Part shown: positions 24,144 through 31,188 of the stretch, one piece after another
Position numbering within the stretch: position 1 is the first letter of the stretch
Layout: each line of letters begins with the position of its first letter
NCBI GenBank assembly: GCA_905181745.1
Contig: CAJIYV010000163.1
Coordinates: 1 to 33,582 of the forward strand
Length of the DNA: 33,582 bases
Direction: 5' to 3'
From: an uncultured Actinomycetes bacterium
GTDB taxonomy: Bacteria > Actinomycetota > Actinomycetes > S36-B12
Notes under the pieces: model-generated
The model's database searches: none
What the model saw: only the letters and a program-made list of their open reading frames with translations
Told to the model about the DNA's origin: nothing
Position numbers and translations under genes: made by a program

Positions 24144-25037
24144 GTGTCGCCTGAAAAACCTGCCAGGAACGGGAATGTCTTAGAGACCTTCCGCCATTCT
24201 GGCCTCGCCTCGGCAGCGGCGGCTCACCATTCGCGGAGCACCGAGCGAGGCGACGGCCTCTCCGCTGCGTTCTTTGACGTTGATAACACGATAATGCGGG
24301 GAGCGTCCCTATTCCACTTCGCGGCTGGTCTCGCGAAACTCAAATATTTCTCTGGCCGCGACATTTTTGGCTTCGGCATCAAGCAAATGAAATTTGTACT
24401 TTCGGGGTCTGAGAACTTAGAAGATGTGGCGTCAGCCACGGAAGCCGCTCTCGCATTTGTTCAAGGTCGTAGCGTGGAAGAACTGACCCGTTTAAGCGAG
24501 ATAGTTTTCGATCAAAGAATGGTTGACAAATTGATTCCGGGCACGTTGGCATTGGCTCAGCAACATATTGATGCCGGCGAAGATGTCTGGCTGGTCACTG
24601 CAACCCCGGTAGAACTTGCCGACTTGATCGCCCGACGCCTTGGATTAACAGGTGCACTGGGAACGGTCTCCAAAACCGAGAATGGTATCTACACAGGAAA
24701 GCTCGATGGATACCCACTGCACGGCTTAGCCAAAGCCGAGGCTGTGCGGGCTCTCGCGAGTAGTGAGCATTACGACCTCAGCGCATGCTATGCCTACTCT
24801 GATTCAGCAAATGACATTCCGATGCTGTCAATCGTTGGATTTGCCACCGCCGTGAACCCGGATCCAGACCTGCGCGCCTACGCCAAGAAAATGGACTGGG
24901 AGGTCAGTGACTTTCGCAAACGCGCGCAATTGCGCGAAAATGCATTGCCCGTTGCGACTACTGCCGGCGGAATCGCATTCGGCCTCACTGCAGGTTACGC
25001 ACTGGGTCGAATCGCTCGCGGTTTAAAAAATACTTGA
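24144..25037 (+). CDS. HAD-IB family hydrolase (SerB-like phosphatase)
   Basis: A haloacid dehalogenase superfamily phosphatase of 297 residues. Motif I is AAFFDVDNTIMRG near residue 45 (Asp nucleophile), motif II VWLVTATP, motif III the Lys in GLAKAEAVRAL, and motif IV YSDSANDIPML. This matches the HAD-IB group to which mycobacterial SerB1 belongs; phosphoserine phosphatase activity is unproven. The C-terminal ATTAGGIAFGLTAGYALG is hydrophobic and glycine-rich and may insert in the membrane. The GTG start has a leaderless-type -10. It faces an acyltransferase gene convergently with a 15-base overlap, so a role in lipid phosphate metabolism is conceivable but only an inference. Confidence 0.9.
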   Translation: MSPEKPARNGNVLETFRHSGLASAAAAHHSRSTERGDGLSAAFFDVDNTIMRGASLFHFAAGLAKLKYFSGRDIFGFGIKQMKFVLSGSENLEDVASATEAALAFVQGRSVEELTRLSEIVFDQRMVDKLIPGTLALAQQHIDAGEDVWLVTATPVELADLIARRLGLTGALGTVSKTENGIYTGKLDGYPLHGLAKAEAVRALASSEHYDLSACYAYSDSANDIPMLSIVGFATAVNPDPDLRAYAKKMDWEVSDFRKRAQLRENALPVATTAGGIAFGLTAGYALGRIARGLKNT

Positions 25038-25781
25038 ACGCGTGGCTAGCAATTCTCGAATAGTTTGGGTGAGTTCCCCTCTCACGTAATCCGAGCAGGC
25101 GAATGCATCCAATGGACTTTCTGACTCCGGTGGTGCAATTGGGGTACCAAATGAAATGGTCCACTTACTGGGAAATGGAATCAGACCCAACGGACCGAGC
25201 ATCGGGAAAGTAGGGGTCACCGGCAGATAAGGAATGTCAGCCCAATCAAGTAACCCTTCGACGCGCGCGACGAGCGGATACGCCTCTTCAGATCCAATGA
25301 CCACGGTGGGGATTATGGGGACTTGATTAACCGCAGCCAGGCGAGCGAAACCCGCGCGACCGAATTCCTGCAATTGGTAACGGTGCTCAATTGTCTTACC
25401 GACCCCGTTCACCCCTTCGGGCCACACGCCGACCAAGTGGCCGGCCTGAAGCAACTCACTGGCAGTGTCGAAATGAGCAGGATGCACATTCAAATGCGCC
25501 ATCAATTCCCGCATGGGCTCTTGGAAAAGGAAGTTCGCTCCCAAAAGGTGCAGTGCGCGGGAAGAGTTTCGTTCAAGAGCATGCACGACCATGAGGGCAT
25601 CGATTGCGAATGCTCCCGCGTGGTTGCCGACGAAAAGCGCCGGCCCTGATGCCGGAATATTTCCCGAGCCTAGGACTTGGGTACGAAACCAGTCGCGATA
25701 AATGGGTTCGAGAACGCCGTCAAAGAACCTACGAGCCAAAAGGCTAGGACCTTTAGCCGCGTAATCCGGAGCACTGTACAT
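25023..25781 (-). CDS. Lysophospholipid acyltransferase family protein (PlsC-like)
   Basis: A 252-residue glycerolipid acyltransferase-fold protein. The catalytic His region is LFVGNHAGAFAIDALMV near residue 50. The His-Asp spacing is six residues rather than the four of classical PlsC, as in a known subgroup with NHSGxxPxD-type motifs. GVWPEGVNGVGKT near residue 120 is the acyl-acceptor binding motif and VPIIPTVVIGSEE follows. The likely role is acylation of a lysophospholipid or related lipid at the membrane; the acceptor is unknown. A homologue (Rv0502) lies near proC and bS22 in Mycobacterium tuberculosis. The ATG at 25781 lies 29 bases after the bS22 gene. The 3' end overlaps the HAD gene. 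Confidence 0.88.
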   Translation of the reverse strand: MYSAPDYAAKGPSLLARRFFDGVLEPIYRDWFRTQVLGSGNIPASGPALFVGNHAGAFAIDALMVVHALERNSSRALHLLGANFLFQEPMRELMAHLNVHPAHFDTASELLQAGHLVGVWPEGVNGVGKTIEHRYQLQEFGRAGFARLAAVNQVPIIPTVVIGSEEAYPLVARVEGLLDWADIPYLPVTPTFPMLGPLGLIPFPSKWTISFGTPIAPPESESPLDAFACSDYVRGELTQTIRELLATRSSIF

Positions 25782-25810
25782 GACCGTACCGGGGTGCGGG
25801 GCTTCGTGGA

Positions 25811-25909
25811 CTACTTCTTGTTTCTGCGCTGGACTCGCGTGCGACGCAACAGTTTGCGGTGCTTCTTCTTAGCCATCCGCTTGCGACGTTTTTTAATTAC
25901 TGAGCCCAT
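25811..25909 (-). CDS. Small basic ribosomal protein bS22 (AURKAIP1/COX24 type)
   Basis: A 32-residue, strongly basic protein read directly from the minus strand: it opens MGSVIKKRRKRMAKKKHRK and ends TRVQRRNKK, with more than half Lys or Arg. It matches the actinobacterial AURKAIP1/COX24-domain protein found bound to the mycobacterial 30S subunit (bS22). A good Shine-Dalgarno AAGGGA lies about nine bases before the ATG at 25909. It lies between the BldC-like regulator and the acyltransferase, the same neighbourhood as in Mycobacterium tuberculosis (Rv0500B). It is easily missed by gene finders because of its length. Confidence 0.93.
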   Translation of the reverse strand: MGSVIKKRRKRMAKKKHRKLLRRTRVQRRNKK

Positions 25910-26006
25910 ATAACAATTCCCTTAACTTGAAGTCAATTTCGTAAAAGCGATCTCGAGTGTATCGGTGGCCACTCGCAACGTATGTTGGGAGGTTCCTTGG
26001 AGACCT

Positions 26007-26204
26007 TTAGGCGGTTTCTATGATCGAATCGCGTAAATAATCCTGTACCGCCTGTTCAGGCACTCGGAATGAGCGACCGACTCGAACGGCTGGCAATTCA
26101 CCACTGTGTACCAAGCGGTAGACCGTCATCTTGGACACCCGCATCACGGCGGCAACTTCCGCTACGGTCAGAAAACGTACGTCGCCGAAAGCTGCTGTTG
26201 ACAT
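26007..26204 (-). CDS. Helix-turn-helix regulator, BldC/excisionase type
   Basis: A 65-residue DNA-binding protein of the MerR-like/excisionase fold. The body reads FLTVAEVAAVMRVSKMTVYR, then LVHSGELPAVRVGRSFRVP and a closing helix, AVQDYLRD. It is nearly all DNA-binding domain, as in Streptomyces BldC, and resembles the mycobacterial protein beside proC (Rv0500A). Its targets are unknown. I choose the ATG at 26204 because GGAG lies seven bases upstream. In-frame ATGs at 26216 and 26240 would add 4 or 12 residues. Two inverted repeats lie upstream and could be autoregulatory sites. Confidence 0.9.
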   Translation of the reverse strand: MSTAAFGDVRFLTVAEVAAVMRVSKMTVYRLVHSGELPAVRVGRSFRVPEQAVQDYLRDSIIETA

Positions 26205-26231
26205 GCGGTGCTCCATAATGTGAGACGTTGC

Positions 26232-26245
26232 GGGAATCACTTCCC
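26232..26245. repeat. Inverted repeat upstream of BldC-like gene (proximal)
   Basis: GGGAATCACTTCCC is a perfect 5-base inverted repeat with a 4-base centre, 28 bases before the preferred start of the regulator. It could be an operator or a stem in the 5' leader. Confidence 0.5.
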
Positions 26246-26253
26246 TTGAACAG

Positions 26254-26271
26254 GACTATCGAACAATAGTC
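26254..26271. promoter_or_regulatory. Inverted repeat upstream of BldC-like gene (distal), possible operator
   Basis: GACTAT and ATAGTC are perfect 6-base arms around a 6-base centre. On the minus strand the repeat includes -10-like hexamers (TATTGT, GATAGT), so a protein bound here could control the regulator's own promoter. Confidence 0.45.
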
Positions 26272-26323
26272 GGTAACCCTAGCGTGGCGCGACCCATACC
26301 CGAAAAAACTCAAAGTTTCTGGA

Positions 26324-26351
26324 TTGACACGCTAGAACCAGGAGTTAACTT
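26324..26351 (+). promoter_or_regulatory. Sigma70-like promoter reading toward proC 3' end
   Basis: A perfect -35 box TTGACA (26324-26329) and TAACTT (26346-26351) are separated by 16 bases. No plus-strand gene follows, so a transcript would run antisense to the end of proC. The near-palindrome CCAGGAGTTAACTTCTGG (26338-26355) covers the -10 and could be an operator. Confidence 0.4.
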
Positions 26352-26357
26352 CTGGGT

Positions 26358-26445
26358 CCAATCCGAAAAATGCCAGCCAAGTTTCCATGATTGCCGAACT
26401 AACCGGATGCTCCGCATCAATACTTGGTCAATTAGTTTGGCCCAA
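26358..26445 (+). ncRNA. Possible structured RNA downstream of the plus-strand promoter
   Basis: GCCGAACTAA (26393-26402) and TTAGTTTGGC (26432-26441) pair over 10 bases with one G-U wobble only on the plus strand, and enclose a second stem GATGC/GCATC (26406-26418). The region matches no RNA family I know. Its start is inferred from the promoter and its end is unknown; no T-rich terminator is visible. Confidence 0.3.
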
Positions 26446-26490
26446 GAATTCTGCCCGTCTAAGACGCATTCTCCGCTGGGCATAGGGACC

Positions 26491-27300
26491 TCAGTCTTTA
26501 CCAAGTTCCATCGAACGCACAACCCCTGCGGCTAGAGCCGATCTGAGGGCTTCTCCCACGTTTTGTGAATCAAGGACTTCCATGGCGGCTTGGGTCGTTC
26601 CACCCGGGGACGTCACCTGCCGCCGCAAATCACCAGCGGAACGCTCAGAGCGTGCCAAAAGTTCCCCTGACCCTCTCAGCGTTGACCGAACTAACTGATC
26701 CGCTAAATCCCCATCGAGCCCTAGTTCCTCTGCGCCTTCCTGCAAATACTGCGCGAGGTAGAACAGGTACGCCGGGCCGCTTCCTGACAGTGCACCCACT
26801 GCAGCCTGCTGGGATTCAGGGACCACGAATACGTCGCCTACAGCTCCCAAAAGGTCTACGGCAAATGCAATAGAGGCCTCGGAGCTACCGTAGCCACCAC
26901 TGACACAAGTAACACCCATGTGAATTTGCGAAGGAGTATTTGGCATCGCCTTTATGATTTCCTTGGTCTGCGGGAAACAATTTCCGATAAACTCGGTGGT
27001 CACTCCCACCGCGACCGAGATCACGATCGCACCGGGCGCAATAAACGGCGCGAAATCTGCAAGAATTTCCTTGATAATTTTTGGTTTGATTGCAATTACA
27101 ACAACTTCACATGCGGAAAGAACCTCGCGATCCTCGGTGACCTCAATGCCCAGTGAGCCTTCTAGGTACTGGTATTTCTCCACATCGCGCACTACCGCCA
27201 CGATGCTGGCGCCTGACCGCGTCCACCCAGAGATCAGTGCCTGCCCCATCGAACCGGACCCGATCACACCAATTCTCTTGACGGAATACATCGTGTTCAT
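26491..27300 (-). CDS. proC: Pyrroline-5-carboxylate reductase (ProC)
   Basis: It reduces 1-pyrroline-5-carboxylate to proline with NAD(P)H in the cytoplasm. It has 269 residues from the ATG at 27300. The Rossmann motif is RIGVIGSGSMGQALISGW at the N-terminus. The C-terminal P5CR domain shows ALSGSGPAYLFYLAQYL near residue 165 and the signature RRQVTSPGGTTQAAMEVL near residue 228. The ATG at 27300 follows the TetR gene stop by 4 bases; ATG at 27291 is an alternative, while the longer frame to 27342 overlaps TetR. It is the last gene of the ATPase-isomerase-TetR-proC run. Confidence 0.97.
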   Translation of the reverse strand: MNTMYSVKRIGVIGSGSMGQALISGWTRSGASIVAVVRDVEKYQYLEGSLGIEVTEDREVLSACEVVVIAIKPKIIKEILADFAPFIAPGAIVISVAVGVTTEFIGNCFPQTKEIIKAMPNTPSQIHMGVTCVSGGYGSSEASIAFAVDLLGAVGDVFVVPESQQAAVGALSGSGPAYLFYLAQYLQEGAEELGLDGDLADQLVRSTLRGSGELLARSERSAGDLRRQVTSPGGTTQAAMEVLDSQNVGEALRSALAAGVVRSMELGKD

Positions 27301-27304
27301 CACT

Positions 27305-27913
27305 TCACTCTGCCATACCGGGCAGCGGTTTTGTTGGATCAAGCAAGTCTTGAACCATTGGCGACACCAATGCGACTAACTGATCTTGGGACACACTCGC
27401 AAGCGGCTCGATTTCCAGGAAATACCGGTAGGCAATCACGCCGGTTAAATAGGAACTAATCAGTGCCCCGCGGATTCGAGCATCAGGGATGCCCATCAAA
27501 ATCAAGGCACGATCAACCACGGTGCTTTGGAAGTAGTCCGAAAGCGGCTTGATCACGGCAAACATGTCAACACCTGTATTCAAGGAACGTCCGGCATTTG
27601 CAGCCTTGAGCAGGTCCTCCCGAACCTGCTGATCGGCAACTAACTGAAGTGTTCCCCGCACAAGGCGCTCGCCCATGCCGTGAATTCCTGGGGCGACCAA
27701 TGCGGGGATCGCTTTCTGTGGATCACTCGGGAAAGACATCGCGGCCGCAAAAAGTGCTTCCTTGTTCGCATACAGGTTGGAGACAACGGTTGGCGCCACC
27801 CCTGCCGCCGCCGCAATCGACTTAATCGTGGTTCTTGCGTAGCCGGAATTGAGAAACATGGACCGAGCGACCCCCACGATTCCACCGTCTTCTCGTTTTT
27901 CCTCCCGCGCCAT
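27305..27913 (-). CDS. TetR family transcriptional regulator
   Basis: A 202-residue repressor-type protein. The N-terminal TetR helix-turn-helix is clear: GIVGVARSMFLNSGYARTTI, then KSIAAAAGVAPTVVSNLYANKEALFAAAM (about residues 11-60). The C-terminal ligand domain has no recognisable specificity. The ATG at 27913 comes three bases after the isomerase-like gene stop, so it is co-transcribed with the ATPase gene and proC. Regulators of this family often act on their own operon, which would make the ATPase its likely target, but no operator was found. Confidence 0.9.
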   Translation of the reverse strand: MAREEKREDGGIVGVARSMFLNSGYARTTIKSIAAAAGVAPTVVSNLYANKEALFAAAMSFPSDPQKAIPALVAPGIHGMGERLVRGTLQLVADQQVREDLLKAANAGRSLNTGVDMFAVIKPLSDYFQSTVVDRALILMGIPDARIRGALISSYLTGVIAYRYFLEIEPLASVSQDQLVALVSPMVQDLLDPTKPLPGMAE

Positions 27914-27916
27914 GGC

Positions 27917-28714
27917 CTACTCCTCTCCACTGGAAAACACTCGATGGGGAAACACTTGCCGAACAAAATCAAGGCTGGCCCGCACATCGGAAATGCGTTC
28001 GTCACGATCCCTAGCCGACCGAGTCGTAATTTCAGCGATAATATTTCCAGTAAAGCCACTATTTTTAAGGAATTCCAACCCTTCGCGTACCGGCTGGGTT
28101 CCCCTGCCTGGCACTAAGTGTTCGTCGGCTGGGGAGTCGGTACCGTCCGCCAAGTGAATGTGGGTCAAGCGCTCGCCAAAATCACGCATCATTTCGATCG
28201 GATCAGTTCGTGAAACCGCCGTGTGCGAAAAATCCAAAGTGACATTTTCGTAATCCTGCTTTCTTATGTCCCAGTCGGGAGAATATGCAGGAAACGACCC
28301 AGGCCCTGCCCGCCACGGATACATATTTTCAACGGTGAAACCCACTGGCGAGTTCGTGTTGAGTTCAGAGATCCCTTTTTCAAAGTTTTTTGCATACGCA
28401 CGCTGCCAACGAAATGGCGGGTGTACAACAACAGTCATGGCACCCACCAATTCAGCAACTTCACGGGCTTTGTCCAGTTTTCCCCAAGAGTCTGTCCCCC
28501 AGACTCGTTGAGTGACTAACAGGCACGGGGAATGCAATGACAGGATCGGGAGTTGATAGTGCTGAACAAGATTCCGCAGTACCGTAGAATCTTGACTCAT
28601 GGCGTCCATTCCCACCATTACTTCGACCCCGTCATAACCGGTAAGAGCCGCAAGTTCAAAGGCGGCAGCGGTAGATTCAGGAAACACTGAAGAAGTCGAA
28701 AGGCCTATCTTCAT
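27917..28714 (-). CDS. Sugar phosphate isomerase/epimerase-like TIM-barrel protein
   Basis: A xylose-isomerase-like (AP endonuclease 2 family) TIM barrel of 265 residues. Marks are the opening MKIGLSTSSVFP, YDGVEVMVG, TVVVHPPFRW, GFTVENMYPW, NVTLDFSHTAVS, LTHIHLADG and NIIAEITTRSARD. These strands carry the His, Glu and Asp that bind a divalent metal in this family. The substrate is unknown. A homologue (Rv0498) lies near proC in Mycobacterium tuberculosis. I choose the ATG at 28714 because it overlaps the ATPase stop by four bases (ATGA); a longer frame to 28756 lies inside the ATPase gene. Confidence 0.88.
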   Translation of the reverse strand: MKIGLSTSSVFPESTAAAFELAALTGYDGVEVMVGMDAMSQDSTVLRNLVQHYQLPILSLHSPCLLVTQRVWGTDSWGKLDKAREVAELVGAMTVVVHPPFRWQRAYAKNFEKGISELNTNSPVGFTVENMYPWRAGPGSFPAYSPDWDIRKQDYENVTLDFSHTAVSRTDPIEMMRDFGERLTHIHLADGTDSPADEHLVPGRGTQPVREGLEFLKNSGFTGNIIAEITTRSARDRDERISDVRASLDFVRQVFPHRVFSSGEE

Positions 28715-31101
28715 GGCGCGTTCATCTCGACCGGCCCCTTGGGCGCGCGCCTCCATCGGTCGGTCACCCGGGTAGCAATCACGACCGCAACAGCGCCGGC
28801 TAGCCCTACCCCAATGGAGATAAGGCTATAGCGCTCTGGTCCCAAGGAAAGCGCAAAAATATTTGAGAGCCATGGGATGTACAGCACCGCAATAAACGCT
28901 GCTCCCATGAGGCCTACGAGGGCAAGCCTGATCAGATTGAGCGGGCGTGCCGATTCCGCCAGAACTGCAAGTGTCACGATAAATAACGTGATGGTCGCAC
29001 CTGACTGGGCGTTAAATAGCGGTTCATCAAAATAAAGGGCCACTCCGTAACTCGTGAAAGAAGCAACCGCGGCAATCACGCCGGCCGGGATCGCGAATGA
29101 CAACACCCTGCGAAAGAATCCAGGCCGAAATCTTTCAACATTTGGCATCAATGCGAGAAAAAAACCAGGAATTCCAATTGTCAATGCACTCACCAATGTT
29201 AAGTGGCGCGGTAAAAATGGGAAGGCAACTACGAAGATCACCGTCGCACTACTCACGATCATGGCATAAAAACTTTTAGTTAAGAAAACGTTGGCGACAC
29301 GTTCAATGTTCACTAACACTTTGCGCCCCTGCGCCACAACGTCGGGCATCATTTCCCACTGGTCATCAAGCAAAACTAATTGGGCCACAGCGCGCGTAGC
29401 ATCTGAACCAGAACCCATCGCGATTCCAAGATCTGCATTCTTAAGTGCGAGTACGTCGTTAACCCCATCACCCGTCATTGCGACAGTTTTCCCGCGTGCA
29501 TGCAGGGCATCGATCATATCCCGCTTTTGCGCAGGCGTAACCCGGCCAAACACATGTGTGGTTGCGAGCACTTCGGCTACTTCATCCGTATTTTCGGGCA
29601 AATACCGCGCGTCGTACGGGTGATCCGCACCTGGCACGCCGGCCTGCCTGGCAATTGCACCTACCGTCTGCGGATTGTCACCCGAGATCACTTTTACGTT
29701 AACACCCTGGCTGAGGAAATATGCGACCGTCTCAGCCGCATCTGCGCGAAGAGTCTGACTGATCACAACGAGCGCTGCGCACTCAACTTCTCCCAGCTTT
29801 TCTTCTGAACTCATCCTCGCGGAGCCCTCTACCAACTTTGCGAGCACTAACACTCGAGCACCAGATGCGGCGCTACTGCTCGCGCGCTCCAGCATTTGGG
29901 AATCATTCGGAGCAACCATCTCTGGGGCACCCAACACCCACGACACCTGATCAGAAAAAGTTGCGCTCGACCATTTACGGGAACTGGAAAACGGAACCGA
30001 ATAGCTGACTTGCCAATCTGGGTCGGGGTAACGAGCCTGGATAGCAGCCAGCGTGGGATTCGCATTGGGCTGCGATGCGGCAACCGCACCAAGGGCCACT
30101 TCAATTTCCACTAAATCTGATATGCCCAGTGGGATTACATTGTGAACCTGCATTCCGGGCGCAGTGAGAGTCCCGGTCTTATCCACGCATACGGTGTCGA
30201 CTCGGGCTAAGACTTCCACAGCCGGCAGATCCTGAACAAGTACCCTCCTTCTCGCAAGTTCAATCACAGACACCGCCATTGAGATAGAGGTAAGAAGGAC
30301 GAGTCCCTCTGGCACCATCGTGACAATGCCAGCGATTGTTCCTCTAATTGCTTCGGGCAGGGGCAACTGTGCCTCGATAAACTGCGAAAGAAAAAGTGTG
30401 ATTCCCACGGGAAGTAGGAAGTAGGAAACGTATTTGATGAACTTATTGATTGAATCGCGAAGTTCTGATTTCGTAGTTTGAAATTGTGTGGCAACTTCCG
30501 TGAGGCCTGCGGCGAATGAATCACGCCCAATCTTCGTTGCGCGCATGTACCCAGCACCGGCAACCACGAAGGAACCACTCATGACCGAATCTCCCACTTG
30601 TTTGTCAACCGGATCCGCTTCGCCCGTGAGCAGGCTCTCATCAATTTCTAGACCCTGAGATTTCTCAATTTCTCCGTCAACGACTAACTGACTGCCCGTG
30701 CCCAGCACGATCAGATCGCCCAGCACTATATCTCGCGGGGTGAGAACTTGTTCGGATCCATCCCGGCGAACAACTGGTTTCGCTTCACCGATGATCGCAA
30801 GCTTTTCCAGGGCGCGAGCAGCGCGGTATTCCTGGATCGTGCCAATCAGAGTATTGGCCACGATGACAAAGCCGAAAAGGGAATCCTGCCAGGGGGCCAC
30901 GATCAACATGACTACCCACATTGATCCAATTAAGAAGTTGAACCAAGTCAATGTGTTTTCTTTGATAATGCTGGAAAGGCTCCGCGAATTAGCGTCGGGC
31001 GCATCATTAATTTGACCGGAAGCGATCCGCTGTTCAACTTCGACCCAGGTAAGCCCAGCAAACGAGTCCGGATCAGCACTTCGTGGGCGCTGAGGGCTCA
31101 T
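28711..31101 (-). CDS. Cation-translocating P-type ATPase (CtpE-like)
   Basis: A 796-residue P-type ATPase. The phosphorylation site is CVDKTGTLTAPG near residue 305. The actuator motif is LLTGEADPVDKQ rather than TGES. The hinge is MTGDGVNDVLALKNADLGIAMGSGSDATR near residue 545, with KVISGDNPQT in the P domain. The membrane segment IVTMVPEGLVLLTSISMAV carries PEGL, and about ten helices are predicted. The closest known type is mycobacterial CtpE, reported to import calcium; the ion here is an inference. The ATG at 31101 has a leaderless -10. It heads ATPase-isomerase-TetR-proC. Confidence 0.93.
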   Translation of the reverse strand: MSPQRPRSADPDSFAGLTWVEVEQRIASGQINDAPDANSRSLSSIIKENTLTWFNFLIGSMWVVMLIVAPWQDSLFGFVIVANTLIGTIQEYRAARALEKLAIIGEAKPVVRRDGSEQVLTPRDIVLGDLIVLGTGSQLVVDGEIEKSQGLEIDESLLTGEADPVDKQVGDSVMSGSFVVAGAGYMRATKIGRDSFAAGLTEVATQFQTTKSELRDSINKFIKYVSYFLLPVGITLFLSQFIEAQLPLPEAIRGTIAGIVTMVPEGLVLLTSISMAVSVIELARRRVLVQDLPAVEVLARVDTVCVDKTGTLTAPGMQVHNVIPLGISDLVEIEVALGAVAASQPNANPTLAAIQARYPDPDWQVSYSVPFSSSRKWSSATFSDQVSWVLGAPEMVAPNDSQMLERASSSAASGARVLVLAKLVEGSARMSSEEKLGEVECAALVVISQTLRADAAETVAYFLSQGVNVKVISGDNPQTVGAIARQAGVPGADHPYDARYLPENTDEVAEVLATTHVFGRVTPAQKRDMIDALHARGKTVAMTGDGVNDVLALKNADLGIAMGSGSDATRAVAQLVLLDDQWEMMPDVVAQGRKVLVNIERVANVFLTKSFYAMIVSSATVIFVVAFPFLPRHLTLVSALTIGIPGFFLALMPNVERFRPGFFRRVLSFAIPAGVIAAVASFTSYGVALYFDEPLFNAQSGATITLFIVTLAVLAESARPLNLIRLALVGLMGAAFIAVLYIPWLSNIFALSLGPERYSLISIGVGLAGAVAVVIATRVTDRWRRAPKGPVEMNAP

Positions 31102-31107
31102 GACACC

Positions 31108-31113
31108 ACGTTA
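31108..31113 (-). promoter_or_regulatory. -10 box for leaderless P-type ATPase operon
   Basis: On the minus strand TAACGT ends six bases before the ATG at 31101. No Shine-Dalgarno sequence is present between. Confidence 0.55.
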
Positions 31114-31176
31114 CCTGAACCACAGATCCAGCACCTACTTCACGGTGCCCGTGCTGCATGGGGTACCCAGTGGACC

Positions 31177-31182
31177 TAGGCT
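31177..31182 (+). promoter_or_regulatory. -10 box for leaderless cysteine-rich protein gene
   Basis: TAGGCT ends six bases before the GTG at 31189, the same hexamer and spacing as at menF. It selects this GTG over the one at 31186, which would be only three bases from the box. Confidence 0.55.
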
Positions 31183-31188
31183 GATGTG

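Larger units (their letters stand above)
26205..26490. other. 286-base gap between proC and the BldC-like gene
   Basis: This is the other long gene-free stretch. It holds two inverted repeats close to the BldC-like gene, a sigma70-like promoter reading toward proC on the plus strand with an overlapping palindrome, and a potential long stem-loop downstream of that promoter. Small open frames on both strands cross it but lack ribosome sites and protein-like composition. Confidence 0.6.

Noticed and set aside
25779..25800. TACGGT as a leaderless -10 box for the acyltransferase gene
   Set aside because: The hexamer ends only one base before the ATG, too close to place a transcript start at the codon.
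26284..26535. Open frame on the plus strand between the BldC-like gene and proC
   Set aside because: No ribosome site or leaderless box, composition unlike its neighbours, it begins upstream of the candidate promoter and runs antisense into proC.
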